DNA of 41,392 nucleotides from Lachnospiraceae bacterium (lineage in GTDB: Bacteria > Bacillota > Clostridia > Lachnospirales > Lachnospiraceae): NCBI GenBank assembly GCA_017442585.1, contig JAFRZM010000017.1, forward strand, positions 1-41,392. Reading direction: 5' to 3'. The notes beneath the pieces were generated by a model. The model had not been told where the DNA came from and made no database searches. It was given only the letters and a program-made list of their open reading frames with translations. Positions 40,084 to 41,392 of the stretch are shown here, in pieces. Numbering within the stretch: position 1 is the first letter of the stretch; the number at the start of each line of letters is the position of its first letter. The translations under genes and the position numbers were made by a program.

Positions 40084-41337
40084 CTAGCTGATAAGTCTGA
40101 TATCTCCTGATACGGTATTAGCAGCTATGACAGTGCCCTCGTTACCATGTTTAACTTTACCCGCCTTAGGGAAGCTTCTGCGCTCATTTTCACATTCAAC
40201 TATAACGTCTCCGCTAAGTGTATTATATTTTAGTGCAAATCCTTCACTGTTATTAAGCTTAGTTACAAGATCGCCACTGGTTGTATTCATACTTACATTA
40301 GAATTGCCGCTGCATTCCACTTTGATATCACCACTTGTTGTATTCATATGAGCTTTTAAACTATCTGATGCCACCAATTGAATATCTCCACTCACAGAAT
40401 TAAATGCTCCTTCAAATTTTTTATCAACCTTACATCTAATATCTCCACTGCAAGAATTAAAGTTTACTGAGTCGGCTTTGCCACTGTACCTAATGTCGCC
40501 ACTGGCAGAAGATATAGCAACTTCTCCGGAATCGATATCCTTTGCATCTATGTCTCCACATGCCGATCCAATTTTTATGCTTTCCATCCCTTTTGGAACT
40601 TTAATTGATAACCTAATAGCCTGTCCTGAATAATGCATTCTCACATATCCGGACTTTGTATAAGCCCTTCTTACTCCCGTGCGTATTGTTCCGTTTTCTT
40701 CCTTGAAATAGAATCTATATCTCAACTGCTGCTTAAGTGTTCCGTCATTCTCATAATGAACGTGTATAAGATCATCATCTGAAACACTTATGCTAACATC
40801 AGCCACATCAGCTTCAACTATAAGTTTGTTCGCTTTTCCCTCATTATCTGCTGTGGATAATACCGAATCCTCCGCGCTTTCTTCCGTATACTCGCCTTCG
40901 ACAAAGTCTTCATCAAAAGATTCATCATCACAATTACATGTATGCGCCTTTGCAAATGACATTGCAGAGTTAACAATTCCATCAACCATTTCGCTAATTC
41001 CCTTTCCGAGTCCCCCGAGCGTATTGGCAAATGCAGTTCCGTCAAATCCTATATCATCTGCATTATATGTATAATACTCGTGCTTAGATCCTTTCCTTTC
41101 CTTTTTTTCTGATTCATCTCCCGTATTTCCGGAATTCCTTTTTTCTTCCATTGATGCAAATTCCGATACAAACTCATCTATATCACCGAGATCTTCGCAT
41201 ACTTCTTCTTCACTTTTTCCTTCTGACATAGCCATGGTGAAATGCGCTTCGTAATCCTCAAGCACTTCATCTTTCATATCAGGCACCTTTTTCTCAAGGG
41301 CTTTTGCCAGCTTATTCATATATTCTTGTTTTGTCAT
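40084..41337 (-). CDS. DUF1700 (HAAS) and DUF4097 adhesin-like repeat protein
   Basis: The 417-residue protein begins with a HAAS/DUF1700 domain (about 1-65; TKQEYMNKLAKALEK, DMKDEVLEDYEAHF, VCEDLGDIDEFVSEFA), then a Glu/Ser-rich linker. The C-terminal half (about 165-417) is a DUF4097-type beta-helix: short strands each ending in a (A/S)xSGDI or SGDV turn, at least seven times (ACGDIDAKDID, SASGDIRYSG, SCSGDIRCKV, SVSGDIQLVA, TTSGDIKVEC, TTSGDLVTKL, TLSGDVIVEC, TVSGDIRLIS). No membrane segment is evident. GGAGG precedes the ATG. A PadR-type regulator is often upstream of such genes, but the window ends 55 bp away. Confidence 0.88.
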   Translation of the reverse strand: MTKQEYMNKLAKALEKKVPDMKDEVLEDYEAHFTMAMSEGKSEEEVCEDLGDIDEFVSEFASMEEKRNSGNTGDESEKKERKGSKHEYYTYNADDIGFDGTAFANTLGGLGKGISEMVDGIVNSAMSFAKAHTCNCDDESFDEDFVEGEYTEESAEDSVLSTADNEGKANKLIVEADVADVSISVSDDDLIHVHYENDGTLKQQLRYRFYFKEENGTIRTGVRRAYTKSGYVRMHYSGQAIRLSIKVPKGMESIKIGSACGDIDAKDIDSGEVAISSASGDIRYSGKADSVNFNSCSGDIRCKVDKKFEGAFNSVSGDIQLVASDSLKAHMNTTSGDIKVECSGNSNVSMNTTSGDLVTKLNNSEGFALKYNTLSGDVIVECENERRSFPKAGKVKHGNEGTVIAANTVSGDIRLIS

Positions 41338-41392
41338 TTTTCATTCCTCCAAATATCTACCTACTCAAAATATTATTAACTGCATTAACGAA

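Overview
The window looks like a chromosomal segment of a low-GC Firmicute, most likely a Lachnospiraceae-type Clostridium relative (Butyrivibrio / Pseudobutyrivibrio / Eubacterium-like). The basis is the AT-rich base composition, strong AGGAGG-type ribosome binding sites, the Firmicute order ylxM-ffh-rpsP-khpA / rimM-trmD / rplS / lepB-rbgA-lepB-rnhB-ylqG-ylqH-yraN, and protein families typical of that group. Genus is inference; no rRNA or tRNA gene is present.

Region 1 (1-6561) is a compact type II-A CRISPR-Cas locus. An array of five visible 36-bp repeats runs off the left edge. It is preceded, in its transcription direction, by an AT-rich leader ending in ATTTGAG. Then come csn2, cas2, cas1 and a 1362-residue cas9, all on the minus strand and overlapping or nearly touching. 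A tracrRNA on the plus strand starts about 35 bp from the cas9 start codon, divergently. It has a 32-nt anti-repeat, three 3' hairpins and a T-tract terminator. The tracrRNA can fold its anti-repeat onto its own 5' end, and the cas9 and tracrRNA promoter elements overlap.

Region 2 (6650-12418) holds accessory and envelope genes: an Lgt-like membrane protein, a DUF4190 protein, a membrane-anchored tandem DUF4352 protein, a small helical protein divergent from a membrane Ser/Thr kinase, and a YbiT/YkpA-type ABC-F ATPase with a damaged first signature motif.

Region 3 (12415-23152) is the conserved translation/secretion core on the minus strand. It forms four transcription units: ylxM-ffh-rpsP-khpA (SRP and S16), rimM-trmD plus an HD-GYP response regulator, rplS, and lepB-rbgA-lepB-rnhB followed by FliK-like and FlhB-C-like proteins and yraN. 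Terminators and extended -10 promoters separate them. A Sfp-type phosphopantetheinyl transferase reads divergently from ylxM.

Region 4 (23893-33305) is a cell-surface block. One unit encodes a VTC-domain protein, a DUF4956 membrane protein and a secreted CotH-kinase protein. Just upstream lies a unit with a DUF362 ferredoxin-like protein, an MBOAT O-acyltransferase, an SGNH-like partner and an OmpR/HK two-component system. A perfect 11-bp tandem direct repeat overlaps the -35 region of the VTC promoter, which suggests that the response regulator controls the VTC-DUF4956-CotH operon.

Region 5 (33401-41392) contains an esterase-like protein and a DUF218 protein, an NhaC antiporter divergent from a LysR regulator, an ABC exporter, a zinc-ribbon membrane protein with an Asp/Trp/Ser repeat tail, and a DUF1700-DUF4097 protein.

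The strongest candidates for something undescribed are the Cas9/tracrRNA arrangement (self-folding tracrRNA, PAM-reading arginine pair not conserved) and the two-component-linked VTC-DUF4956-CotH surface system.
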